A stretch of 48,747 nt of DNA. It comes from Clostridia bacterium UC5.1-2E3 (lineage in GTDB: Bacteria > Bacillota > Clostridia > Lachnospirales > Lachnospiraceae). How positions within the stretch are numbered: position 1 is the stretch's first letter; each line of letters begins with the position of its first letter. The notes beneath the pieces were generated by a model. The model saw only the letters and a program-made list of their open reading frames with translations, was not told the DNA's origin and did not search any database. Positions 27,805 through 37,300 of the stretch are shown piece by piece. Location: contig BBZO01000029.1 in assembly GCA_001304875.1 (NCBI GenBank), positions 1 to 48,747 on the forward strand, in the 5' to 3' direction. A program made the translations under genes and the position numbers.

Positions 27805-29072
27805 GTGAGTCACGAATTAATCGTATTTTTAGTAATGGTTGGCGTCTTCATGCTGGGATGCTTTCTCGCAAAGCTTCCGGTAGGCGTGTCCCTGCTGATC
27901 TCCTCGATAGCCGGCGCTATTGCAGGAGGACAGGGTATCCCGATCCGTCATCTGGTAGAGGGAACCTTTTCCTACGTGGACACAATTCTTGTAATCGGCA
28001 CGGCGATGATGTTCATGAAAGTGGTCGAGAAGTCCGGAACCCTGGACGCGCTGAGCTCGGTTATCGTTAAAAAGTTCTATAAACACCCGGCGATTCTTCT
28101 GATCCTCATCATGCTGGTTATCATGTTCCCCGGCATGATCACCGGATCTTCCACCGCGGCTGTGCTTTCCGCAGGAAGCATCATGGCTCCGGTACTGCTC
28201 ATCATGGGTATGGATGCCGTTTCCGCCGCGGCGCTTATCGCCATGGGCGGACTTATGGGAATGGTGGCCCCGCCGGTCAACCTGCCGGCCATGATCATCG
28301 GCGGCGGTATCGACGTTCCGTTCGTGGGCTTCAGCGTTCCGCTTCTGATGCTCACCGTCCCGATCGCCATCTTCTCGGCCCTGTTCCTGGGACTGAAGCA
28401 GACGAAGGATTAAGCTACGAGAAAGTAGCGCCCCACTTAAACACCGAGGTTGCCGAAAAGTACGGCATCCGGATTTACCTTCCTCTGGTTGTGCTGGTAG
28501 TCTTAATGGCTCTGACCAAGATCTTCAAGGTGATCCCGGATATCGGAATGCCGCTCATGTTCCTTATCAGTGCGGCGGTAGGCCTGTTCACCGGACGCAA
28601 GGTAAGCCCGTTCGAGGTGATTTCCGAAGCGATCAACAGCGCCCTGCCCGTTATGAGCATTCTGATGGGCGTAGGTATGTTCATCCAGATCATGACTCTG
28701 ACCGGCGTGCGCGGCTTCATCGTGCTGACCTGTCTGGGACTTCCGGAGAGCCTTCGTCTCCTGGCGGCCGGCGTTTCCATCCCGTTATTCGGAGCGGTAT
28801 CCTCCTTCGGTGCGGCTTCCGTGCTGGGTGTTCCGTTCTCCCTGGCCTTCCTCAACATGGACACGGTATTTACCATCGCAGGCCTGTCCTTCATCGCGTC
28901 TCTGGGCGACATGATGCCTCCGACGGCTCTGGCCGGAATCTTCGCGGCGCAGGTGACCGGTGTGAAGGACTACGTGAAGGTGCTGAAACGCTGCCTCGTC
29001 CCGATGGGCGTTATGCTGGTGTACGGCATGATATTCATTTACTTCTCAAAACCGCTTGCAGCATTATTCTAA
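27805..29072 (+). CDS. TRAP-type large permease (DctM-like), partners not evident (frame broken once)
   Basis: A 422-residue membrane protein with about twelve hydrophobic segments, read from GTG 27805 after GGAAGGAG. The blocks MITGSSTAAVLSAGSIMAPVLL and ALIAMGGLMGMVAPPVNLPAMIIGG resemble the TRAP large-subunit signature. A base is missing near 28408 (AAGGATTAAGC should be AAGGGATTAAGC), joining LGLKQTKG to LSYEKVAPHL. Classical TRAP systems need a small DctQ and a binding protein DctP; neither is next to it. The gene sits between a lipoprotein and a 49-residue membrane protein, which may be unusual partners. Substrate unknown; glutamate or an acyl-glutamate is suggested by context. Confidence 0.8.
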
Positions 29073-29087
29073 GGAGGGACGACAATT

Positions 29088-29237
29088 ATGATGATGACAT
29101 GGATCTACAGAGGAATTGCACTTTTGTTCCTTATTTTTACTGCGATTGACATGTATAAGGAGGATGCTCCGTCGATGAAGATCAGCGGCTGCATGATTAT
29201 GGTCCCCCTTCTGCTGCGTGTTCTGATGATTAAATAA
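29088..29237 (+). CDS. 49-residue membrane protein
   Basis: A short gene starting at ATG 29088 after AAGGAGGGACGAC (29071-29083), 15 bases after the TRAP permease. The protein has two hydrophobic segments, IYRGIALLFLIFTAIDMY and a second around SGCMIMVPLLLRVLMI, joined by a charged turn KEDAPSMK, so it is a likely two-helix hairpin. Its perfect ribosome binding site and position between two coding genes support it. It is far too short to be a DctQ subunit (four helices), but could be a compact accessory of the permease. Confidence 0.65.
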   Translation: MMMTWIYRGIALLFLIFTAIDMYKEDAPSMKISGCMIMVPLLLRVLMIK

Positions 29238-29248
29238 GGAGGACGACG

Positions 29249-30389
29249 ATGGAATTTTTTAAGACACATAAAAATCTGGTGACGGCAGTCTGCGCCGTGG
29301 TGAGCCTGGCGGTGGCCGGTATTGCGGGAAAGGATTTCTATGATTTCCGGCATTACCAGGAGGTCCTCATTCCCGGCCCCGGCGTGACAAGCACGTTCCA
29401 GCTGAGCGATTACAATGAAAATTTAAAGGGAACCTTTGGCGACACCACTGTCTATGTGATGGAGGGCGAGAAGGAGGGCGGTTCCTTCCTGGTACTGGGA
29501 GGCACCCATCCAATGAGCCGTCCGGACACATGGCAGCTGTTACCATGATCGAGAGCGGAAAGGTGGAGGCGGGTACGGTCTACGTGATCCCGAGAACCGA
29601 CAACAGCGCATTCACGCACAACGATGCGCAGGAGCTTCCCCCCATTTCTTCCATATTGATACCAAAAGCGGAACCCGCGAGTTCGTGTTCGGTTCCCGTG
29701 CGTCCAACCCCATCGACCAGTGGCCGGATCCGGACGTATACACTCACAGCTCCGGCCAGACCCTTTCCGGAAGTGAGATGAGAAACATCAACCGTACTTA
29801 TCCCGGTGTGAAGGACGGTACGCTGACGGAGCAGATCTCCTACGCGATCACCAACATGATCAACACTCTGGACATCGACATGGAGATGGACCTCCACGAG
29901 GCGTCCCCCGAGTACCCGACCGTAAACGCGACGGTTGCCCACGAGAGAGCCACCGCTATGGCTTCCATGGGCGTCCTGGAGCTCCAGATGGCCGGCGTGA
30001 ACATGTCCCTTGAGCCCTCTCCGGTTACCCTGCGCGGACTGACCCACAGAGAGCTGGGCGATCACACCAACACCCTGGCACTTCTGATGGAGACCGGCAA
30101 CCCGTCCCAGGGACGTCTCCACGGCAAGACAGGCGAGGATCTGATCATCACCGGTAAGGACAAATACTACTTAAAGGCACATGAACTCGGTTACCTCTAC
30201 ATCCCCTACGACGAGAACGGCGCGCCCCTTGACATGAGAGTCGGAAGACACTTACAGGGCTGCATCGAGTACATGAAGGCTTTCTCTGATATGTACGGCG
30301 CCGAGAAGGGCGAGATCATCATGACCGGTATCCCCACCTATGAGGATCTGACCACCGGCGGACATACGATTGGAGAGTATCTGAACTAA
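29249..30389 (+). CDS. Membrane-anchored AstE/aspartoacylase-like (M14) zinc deacylase 2 (frame broken twice)
   Basis: A larger paralog of the deacylase at 24435. An N-terminal anchor (LVTAVCAVVSLAVAGIAG) puts it outside the membrane. After repair near 29510 and 29634 it has 380 residues, with His87 and Glu90 in LGGTHPNEPSGHM, an Arg-Asn site in MRNINRTYPG and MDLHEASPEYPTVNA. The C-terminal domain (HGKTGEDLIITGKDKYYLKAHELG) has no counterpart in the shorter copy. The start ATG 29249 follows AAGGAGGACGACG by 7 bases. Role in releasing end groups from gamma-glutamyl material is inferred from neighbours. Confidence 0.82.
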
Positions 30390-30400
30390 AGGAGGATACG

Positions 30401-32247
30401 ATGAGAAAGAATGTAACCAGACTTGCGGCGGTTGGAATGGTGCTCACGCTGACTGCGTGCAGCACCGCCACCCAGCCGGCAGAAAGCACTGCGCCCGCGG
30501 AGACGACGGCGGCGGAGGATGCCGCTCCGGCTGAGACCGCCGGAGAGAGCTCTGAAGGAGAGGAATCCGGGGCAGCAGTCGGAAACATCGTTACCGACGG
30601 CGAGGGCTGGTATCTCTGGGACGAGAGCGGAAATCTGACCCTGGAAGGCAGAGGCGCGGACGGAACCACCGCAGTGGTTTCTTCCGGAAAGTACGAGGCG
30701 TCCAAAGCAGGTATCGAGATCTTAAAGGCCGGCGGCAACGCCGTTGACGCGGCGGTGGCCGTCTCCTACGCGCTGGGCGTGACGGAGCCCAACTCCTCCG
30801 GCATCGGCGGAGGCGGATTCATGACAATCCACAGTGCCGACGGAGATACGGTGTTCGTCAACTTCCGTGAGAAAGCCCCGGCGGCCGCCACCCCCGAGAT
30901 GTGGCAGCTGGATGCCGAGGGAAATGTGATCGGAAACCAGAAATCCATCGGCGGAAAATCCGTCGGTATTCCCGGAAACGTGAGAGGCATGGAGTATGCG
31001 TTTGAGAACTACGGTTCTGGCAACGTGACCTGGCAGGACGTGCTGGCTCCGGCCATCGACCTGGCGGAGAACGGTTTCCTGGTGACTCCCACCCTCTACA
31101 ATGACATGTTTGGCTCCTACGATGCCATGATGGCTTACCCGGAGTTCGGAGACGTCTACTTAAATGAGGACGGCCTCAACTACCAGGTGGGCGATACCTT
31201 TAAAAACCCGGATCTGGCAAAAACTCTGACCACCATCGCCGAGAAGGGCGCGGATGCGTTCTATACGGGAGCGATGGCCCAGAAGATCGTTGACACGGTC
31301 AACAAGTACGGCGGCCTGTTCACCATGGCAGACATGGAGAACTATGAGGTCGAGATTATGGAGCCTGCGAAGGGCACCTACAGAGGCTACCAGATCATTT
31401 CCTCCCCGCTTCCGTCTTCCGGCGGAGCGCATGTGATCGAGGCGCTCAACATCATGGAGAATTTCGACATCGGCTCCATGGGCTTTGACTCCCCCGAGCG
31501 TCTTCATGTGATGAGCGAGGCGTTCAAGATGTGTTTCCATGACCGCGAGGAGTTCATGGGAGACCCGGCGTACGTGGACGTGCCGATTAACGGCATTCTC
31601 TCCAAGGAGCGCGCGAAGGAGCTGGCGGCCCAGATCCAGCCGGGTGTGGCAGCTAACTACGAGCAGATCAGCCCCTGGCAGTATGAGCACGAGGATACTA
31701 CCCATTTCTCCGTGGCCGACGCCGAGGGAAATATGGTTTCTGTGACCCAGACGGTCAACGGCCTTTTCGGCGCGAAAGTGATTCCGGAGGCTACGGCTTT
31801 GTTCTCAACAACGAGATGGATGACTTCTCCGCCGACGCGCAGTCCCCCAACGCGATTGCAGGCGGCAAGGTTCCGTTAAGCTCCATGAGCCCCACCATCG
31901 TCCTCAAGGAGGATGGCAGCCCGTTCATGGTATTAGGTTCTCCCGGAGCCACGAAGATCATCACCACCGTGACCCAGATCATCAGCAATGTCATCGACTT
32001 TGACATGGATATGCAGGAGGCCATCGACGCCCCGCGTATCTTCAACAATGCCACCAGCGCGATCTCCTACGAGAGCCGTCTGAGCGAGGAGACCATGAAG
32101 AAGCTGGAGGAGCTGGGCAATACGTTAGATATGTCCGACGAGTTCAACCGCAGCTTCGGTTCTGTCAACGCTGTGATGTACGGCGAGGACGGCACGCTCC
32201 TCGGCGGAGCCGATCCCAGACGCGATGGCAAGGCGCTGGGATATTAA
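30401..32247 (+). CDS. ggt: Gamma-glutamyltransferase lipoprotein 2 (frame broken once)
   Basis: Second gamma-glutamyltransferase of the run, 615 residues after repair of one lost G near 31786 (ATTCCGGAGG). The lipoprotein signal LTLTACSTAT and an acidic linker precede the domain start VVSSGKYEASKAGIEILKAGGNAVDAAVAVSYALG. The nucleophile Thr is about 433 in the canonical DTTHFSV; also VPLSSMSPTIV and GSPGATK. Compared with copy 1 it keeps the His after the two Thr. It closes the run and is followed by a strong terminator. Anchored outside, it would act on exported gamma-glutamyl polymer or on host gamma-glutamyl compounds. Confidence 0.94.
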
Positions 32248-32326
32248 GAAGCTGATTGATTAAAATTTATGCCAATTTTTTCATGATAAATTCCCTCTGT
32301 TTTTATGTATAGACCCTCTTACAAAG

Positions 32327-32364
32327 GCGGCGTTCCGGGAGATATCCCGGGACGCCGCTTTTTT
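32327..32364 (+). terminator. Strong terminator ending the gamma-glutamyl run
   Basis: GCGGCGTTCCGGGA (32327-32340), loop GATA, TCCCGGGACGCCGC (32345-32358) with one mismatch, then six Ts. Confidence 0.92.
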
Positions 32365-32479
32365 GTGTGGAAGGGAAAAGGCTGAATGTGGAAAGGGGGT
32401 GTTAATTGGCGGGGGACGTGGTATAATTATTGATAGTTTAAAGTGGATATTAATTGTTTAAGTAAGAAGGAGTCGGACT

Positions 32480-33310
32480 ATGATCAGAAAGTATACAGCG
32501 GCGCTGGTTCAGATGGATACGCAGAACAACAAGAAGGAGAATCTCGATTTCGCCGCCGCCTGCGTGGCGGAGGCGGCGGGGAGAGGGGCGAAGCTTGTCT
32601 GCTTTCCGGAGGTGATGAACCTGATTGGACGCAACACCGGGGAAGGCGGAGGAAAAGAGTCTGTGCCGGGGTATTCGACGGAGCGGCTGATGGCGGCAGC
32701 CAGGGAGTATGGCGTGTATATTCATGCGGGGAGCGTGACGGAGGAGATTCCCGGGGAGAAGCAGTCTTATAATACCAGCGTGGTGATCGGGCCGTCGGGG
32801 GAGATACTGGCGGAGTACCGGAAACTTCACATGTTTGATATCACGCTGGCGGACGGCACGCCGTTTCTGGAGTCGGATAAGGTGCGGCCGGGGAGCGAGA
32901 TTGTGACGGTGGAGACGGAGCTGGGGGTGTTCGGGCTTTCCATCTGCTATGATATCCGTTTTCCAGAGCTTTACCGGCTGATGGCGCTTCGCGGGGCGCA
33001 GATTCTGTTTGCGCCGGCCAGCTTTACGATGCCGACGGGGAAGGATCACTGGGAGCCGATTTTGAGGGCCAGGGCCATCGAGAACGGATGCTATGTGCTG
33101 GCGCCTGGGCAGATCGGAAAGAAGCCTCTCTATACGGCCTACGGAAACAGCCTGGCGGTGGATCCCTGGGGGACGGTGATCGCCAGATCCAAGGACCGGC
33201 CGGGAATTACCTATGCGGAGATCGACCTGGATTATTTAGACGAGGTGAGACGGCAGATTCCGTCGCTTAAGAACCGGAGGACGGATCTCTACGGGCTGAC
33301 GGAGCTTTAG
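32480..33310 (+). CDS. Carbon-nitrogen hydrolase (nitrilase superfamily, Nit1/Nit2-like)
   Basis: A 276-residue intact amidase with the catalytic triad Glu44 (CFPEV), Lys115 (EYRKLHMFD) and Cys156 (LSICYDIRFPEL). The last motif and SFTMPTGKDHWEPILRARAIEN are typical of the Nit branch, which hydrolyses deaminated glutathione or omega-amides such as alpha-ketoglutaramate. ATG 32480 follows AAGGAG by 7 bases. The gene stands alone between two transcription units. A link to gamma-glutamyl or glutamine metabolism is attractive but rests on position only. Confidence 0.9.
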   Translation: MIRKYTAALVQMDTQNNKKENLDFAAACVAEAAGRGAKLVCFPEVMNLIGRNTGEGGGKESVPGYSTERLMAAAREYGVYIHAGSVTEEIPGEKQSYNTSVVIGPSGEILAEYRKLHMFDITLADGTPFLESDKVRPGSEIVTVETELGVFGLSICYDIRFPELYRLMALRGAQILFAPASFTMPTGKDHWEPILRARAIENGCYVLAPGQIGKKPLYTAYGNSLAVDPWGTVIARSKDRPGITYAEIDLDYLDEVRRQIPSLKNRRTDLYGLTEL

Positions 33311-33338
33311 GAGGGAAGGCAGGAGACGGAGGAGATAG

Positions 33339-34236
33339 ATGAAGAAGAAAACGCTTCACGAGATCAATCGGTATGAGGATGCCGCCTTTCCGGTGGAAAT
33401 GTATACTGTGACGAAGGAGAGCATATTTCCAAAGGGGCGCGGCTATATGGATCTGCACTGGCATGAAGAGCTGCAGTTTACCATGGTGCTCGGGGGAAGC
33501 CTGCAGATGCAGGTGGATGCGTCGGTTATGCCGTGAATACCGGGGAGGCCATATTTATCAATCGAAACCATCTTCACATTACCACAGATCTGACGGCGGG
33601 GGGAAAATATGTGAGTTTTAATTTCCCGGACCGGATGTTAGGGTTTTTCTCTGGCAGCAGGATGGAGCAGGACGACGTGCTCCCCTTTACAGGGGCGTTA
33701 AGCTTTCCTGCCATGGTGCTTCGTCCGGAGCTTCCGTGGCAGAGGGAGATGCTCGATATCATGGAAACCATGCGGAAGGCGTTTTTTGAGAAGCGGCACG
33801 CGGATCCAGGCAGCAGAGCTCATTTTGAGTACTGGATGGCGCTCTGTATTACGGGATTGTGGTACAGGCTGATCAGTCATGTGGACAGCGATCTGCGGGA
33901 GCCGTCCAGAAGCGCAGTGCGAAAGCAGGAGCGTATCAAAAAATGCTTTCGTATATCCATGAAAACTATATGGAACCGATTAAGCTTGACGATATAGCGG
34001 CGTCCGCCAGCGTGAGCGTTGGGGAGTGCTGCCGGTGTTTCAAGGAAATGGTGAGAAAAAGCCCCAATCAGTATCTGGTGGCCTATCGAATCTCGAGGGC
34101 TATGGAGCTTCTGGGAAGCAGCGAAAAGACGGTGACGGAGATTGCCGTGGAAACAGGTTTTAACGATGCCAGCCATTTCATTCAGTATTTTAAGCGCCAG
34201 ACTGGAATGACTCCAAAAGATTACAGAAAATGTTAA
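33339..34236 (+). CDS. AraC-family transcriptional regulator (frame broken twice)
   Basis: A 299-residue regulator with an N-terminal cupin-type ligand domain (MDLHWHEELQFTMVLGGSLQ) and a C-terminal double helix-turn-helix (LDDIAASASVSVGECCRCFKEM and ITEIAVETGF-like VTEIAVETGFNDASHFIQYFKRQTGMTPKDYR). Bases are missing near 33519 (GGATGCG should be GGATGGCG) and in the A run 33938-33943. It lies 90 bases before the glycyl-radical enzyme gene and in the same direction, so it is the probable regulator of that operon, perhaps as an activator responding to the substrate. Confidence 0.9.
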
Positions 34237-34272
34237 GATTTTTATATTTTTGGTTAAGCTATTTATAGCGGT

Positions 34273-34325
34273 CGCCCATACTTCCTATTAGAATGAAAGC
34301 AGGAAAATAGAAGGAGGTATGGGCG
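34273..34325 (+). promoter_or_regulatory. Inverted repeat that can hide the start site of the glycyl-radical enzyme
   Basis: CGCCCATAC (34273-34281) is the exact complement of GTATGGGCG (34317-34325), which ends one base before the ATG and includes the last G of the ribosome binding site AAGGAGG (34311-34317). Inside it, CTATT (34285-34289) can pair with AATAG (34306-34310). The folded leader would bury the ribosome binding site; alternatively the repeat is an operator for the AraC protein. Confidence 0.5.
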
Positions 34326-36708
34326 ATGTTTTATAAAGACCGCATAGAATACATGAAAAACAGGGTGATTCACACGACCCCGGAGATGGATCTGGAAAAT
34401 GCGAAAATATTAACAGACAGCTTTAAAGAGACGGGGGGAGAGCCGCTCTGCATCCGCAAGGCGAAGGCGTTCAGAAAGCAGTGTCGGGAGAAAACCGTGA
34501 AGATTTGGGACCAGGAGCTCATCGTGGGGTGTTCCGGAAGCAAGATGCGGGGAGGTATCCTCTGCGCCGATACCTGCTGGTCCATTCTGGACGAGGAGCT
34601 GGACACCATCAGTACGAGAAAGTATGATCCTTTCTATCTGCGCCCCGAGGACCGGGAGCTGTTTTTAAACGAGATCAAGCCTTACTGGGAGGGACGCTCC
34701 ACCTACGAGGCATGGCTTAAGCAGATTCCGGACGACTGCCGGGAGCTGCGGGATGCAGGGCAGGTTTACATAAATCGTAAAGCGGTGCGGGGCTGGGGAG
34801 AAACCACTGCCGGCTACCGCCAGATCATTGAGGAGGGCATCGAGAGCATCTGCGAGACCATCCGCGAGAGAATGGCCCGGCTGGATCCCACAGTCCCCGG
34901 CGACATTGAAAAAGAGAATTATCTGAAAGCCATGCTGATTTCCGCGGAAGGAATCTGCGACCTGGCGGACCGTTATGCGGACGAGGCCAGCCGGCTGGCG
35001 GGGCTGGAAACGGACGAGACAAGGCGCGGCGAGCTGATGGCCATCGCCGCAGCGTGCCGTCACGTTCCCAGATATCCGGCGAGAAGCTTTCACGAGGCGC
35101 TTCAGTCCTTATATCTCTACCAGATATGTATTTTTATGGAGCAGAACGCGGCCAGCTATAACCCCGGCCGCATGGATCAGTACCTGTATCCTTATTATAA
35201 GGCGGATATCGAGAAGGGCGTTCTGACGGAGGAGAAGGCGCAGGAGCTTTTAGATTGTCTGTGGATTAAATTTTCCGAGCCCTGTCTGTTCCAGGATGCC
35301 GAGACGGCGGAGTTTGCGGCCGGCTATCCCATGTTCCAGAATGTGTGCGTCGGCGGCGTGACAGTCCGCGGAGAGGACGCGGTCAACGATTTGTCTTATT
35401 TGATTCTGCAGGCTACCATGGACGTGAGACTCTACCAGCCGTCGCTTTCCGTGAGATACAGCATGGCCAAGAACCCTAACCGCTTCCTCAGAAAGGTGGT
35501 TGAGCTCATACGCCTGGGCACCGGTTTCCCGGCGTTCCATAACGACGATGTGGGCATCCGTATGGTGATGAATAAAGGGATTCCCCTTAGGGAGGCCCTG
35601 GACTGGAATCCCTGCGGCTGCGTGGAGACCAACCTGGAAGGAAGGCTGCGTCATTACACGGCGCTGGCAGACATTAACCTGGGCGGCATGATTGAATTTG
35701 CCATGACTAACGGTGTAAACCGCAAGAGCGGCCGCCTGGTGTCGGTGCAGACCGGCGATCCCGCGGGCTTTAAGACCTATGAAGAGTTTGAGGAGGCAGT
35801 GAAGGAGCAGCTTCGCTACGCGGTCCGCGCCGTGGTGAAGGGAAGCCATGTGATCGACGATATCTGCATGGACCGCGTGGTACCAGCCCTGTCCCTGTCC
35901 TTCAGAGACTGTGTTGAGAAGTGCAGCGATTATGCATGGGGAGGCGCGAAATATAACGCCGGCAACGGATTATTCTGATCGGGGTGGCAGATCTCATCAA
36001 CAGCATGGCGGCTGTCCGTCATCTGGTGTACGAGACGAAGAAGCTGCCGATGGAGACGCTTGTAAAGGCGCTGGATGCGGATTTTGCCGGATATGAGGAG
36101 GTAAAAAGCTCTGTGAGGACGCGCCCAAGTACGGAAATGACAACGAGATGGTGGACGACATCGCCGGAGAGATGTTCACCTTCATCGCGGATGAGATCGA
36201 GAGCTACAAAAGCAAGTTCGGCACCATGACGCCGGGAATCCTGCCGGTGTCCGGCAACACGCCTTTCGGTCTGGAGGTGGGGGCGCTGCCCTACGGAAGA
36301 AATGCCTGGAAACCGCTGGCGGACGGCGTGAGCCCCAACGGAGGAACCGACGTAAACGGCCCTGGGGCCGTGCTGAAATCCGTGGCTCATCTGCCCCATG
36401 CCCGCTTCGTTCAGGGTACGCTTCTCAATATGAAGGTGGAGCCGGAAATGTTAAACAGCGAGAACGGGATCATGCAGATGATGGCGCTGTTAAAGAGTAT
36501 GTGCAGTCTGGGCGTGTTCCATGTGCAGTTTAACGTGATTAACCGGGAGACGCTTCTGGCGGCGCAGAGGACGCCGGACGACTACCGCGGGCTTTTAGTA
36601 CGCGTGGCCGGATATACTGCGTACTTTACGGAGCTGGGAAAGGACGTGCAGGACGAGATCATTGGAAGGACCGAGCAGAAGGCGCTCTACGGATGCAGCT
36701 GCGGCTGA
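34326..36708 (+). CDS. Glycyl-radical enzyme, dehydratase/lyase type of unknown substrate (frame broken twice)
   Basis: A PFL-like enzyme using a backbone glycyl radical. The radical site is about Gly763 in VRVAGYTAYF near the C-terminus, and the thiyl Cys432 lies in NPCGCVETN. The Gly-Cys-Val-Glu arrangement (Glu434) is that of eliminating glycyl-radical enzymes such as CutC, HypD and glycerol dehydratase, not of pyruvate formate-lyase, which has Cys-Cys. Bases are missing near 35969 (GGATTATT should be GGAATTATT) and in the A run 36103-36107; restored length 794. Substrate residues cannot be assigned. Its own activase is two genes downstream; a strong AAGGAGG site lies in a hairpin. Confidence 0.9.
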
Positions 36709-36754
36709 CGGAAAAGCGCGCTGCAAAATAAAACAGGAAAGGAAGGCAGACGCC

Positions 36755-37291
36755 ATGTATATCAGCGAAGTGACAGACCGGCTTCCGGAGGATGAGAGAG
36801 GGCCGCTGGAGACGAAGGTCTATGAGACTCTGAAAAAATTAAATATTCCGTTTGTGCGGGTGGACAACGATGCTGTGGAGGCAATGGAGGAGTGCGGCGG
36901 AATTGGTGAAAAGCTGGGTGCGCAGATCTGCAAGACCATCGTGCTCTGCAACCGGAAAAAGACCCTGTTTTTCCTGGTGGTGCTTCCGGCGGATAAGCAT
37001 TTTGACACGAAGGTGTTCTGCGAAAAGACGGGAGCGCCGAGAGTCTCCTTTGCGTCCCCGGAGAGCATGGAGGAGAAGCTGGGCATAAAACCAGGAAGCG
37101 CTACTGTGATGAGCGTGTTAAACGATCCGGACCGGGCGGTGCAGGTGGTGATCGACAGGGAAGTGGCGGATGCCCCCTGGTTTGCCTGCAATCCCGGCGC
37201 GAACACTTCGCACATCCGCTTTGCGACAGATAAGCTTCTTAAAGTATTTCTCCCGCATGTGAATCACACCGCCATTGTAGCGGCGCTGTAG
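36755..37291 (+). CDS. Prolyl-tRNA editing protein (YbaK/ProXp family)
   Basis: A 178-residue intact deacylase that clears mischarged tRNA-Pro (Ala- or Cys-tRNA-Pro in known cases). Features: KTIVLCNRKKTLFFLVVLPADKHFD, the conserved Lys-containing GIKPGSATVMSVLND and VQVVIDREVA, ending CNPGANTSHIRFATDKLLKVF, typical of the ProXp-ala (PrdX-like) branch. It lies between the glycyl-radical enzyme and its activase, 9 bases before the latter. Such placement is unusual and hints that the pathway handles a proline-like or small amino acid that threatens charging of tRNA-Pro (inference). Confidence 0.85.
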   Translation: MYISEVTDRLPEDERGPLETKVYETLKKLNIPFVRVDNDAVEAMEECGGIGEKLGAQICKTIVLCNRKKTLFFLVVLPADKHFDTKVFCEKTGAPRVSFASPESMEEKLGIKPGSATVMSVLNDPDRAVQVVIDREVADAPWFACNPGANTSHIRFATDKLLKVFLPHVNHTAIVAAL

Positions 37292-37300
37292 GAGAAGCGT

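Noticed and set aside
25192..32247. The two GGT and two AstE-like genes as a recent tandem duplication
   Set aside because: The paralogs differ in length, linker and motifs and show little nucleotide identity by eye, so the duplication is old.
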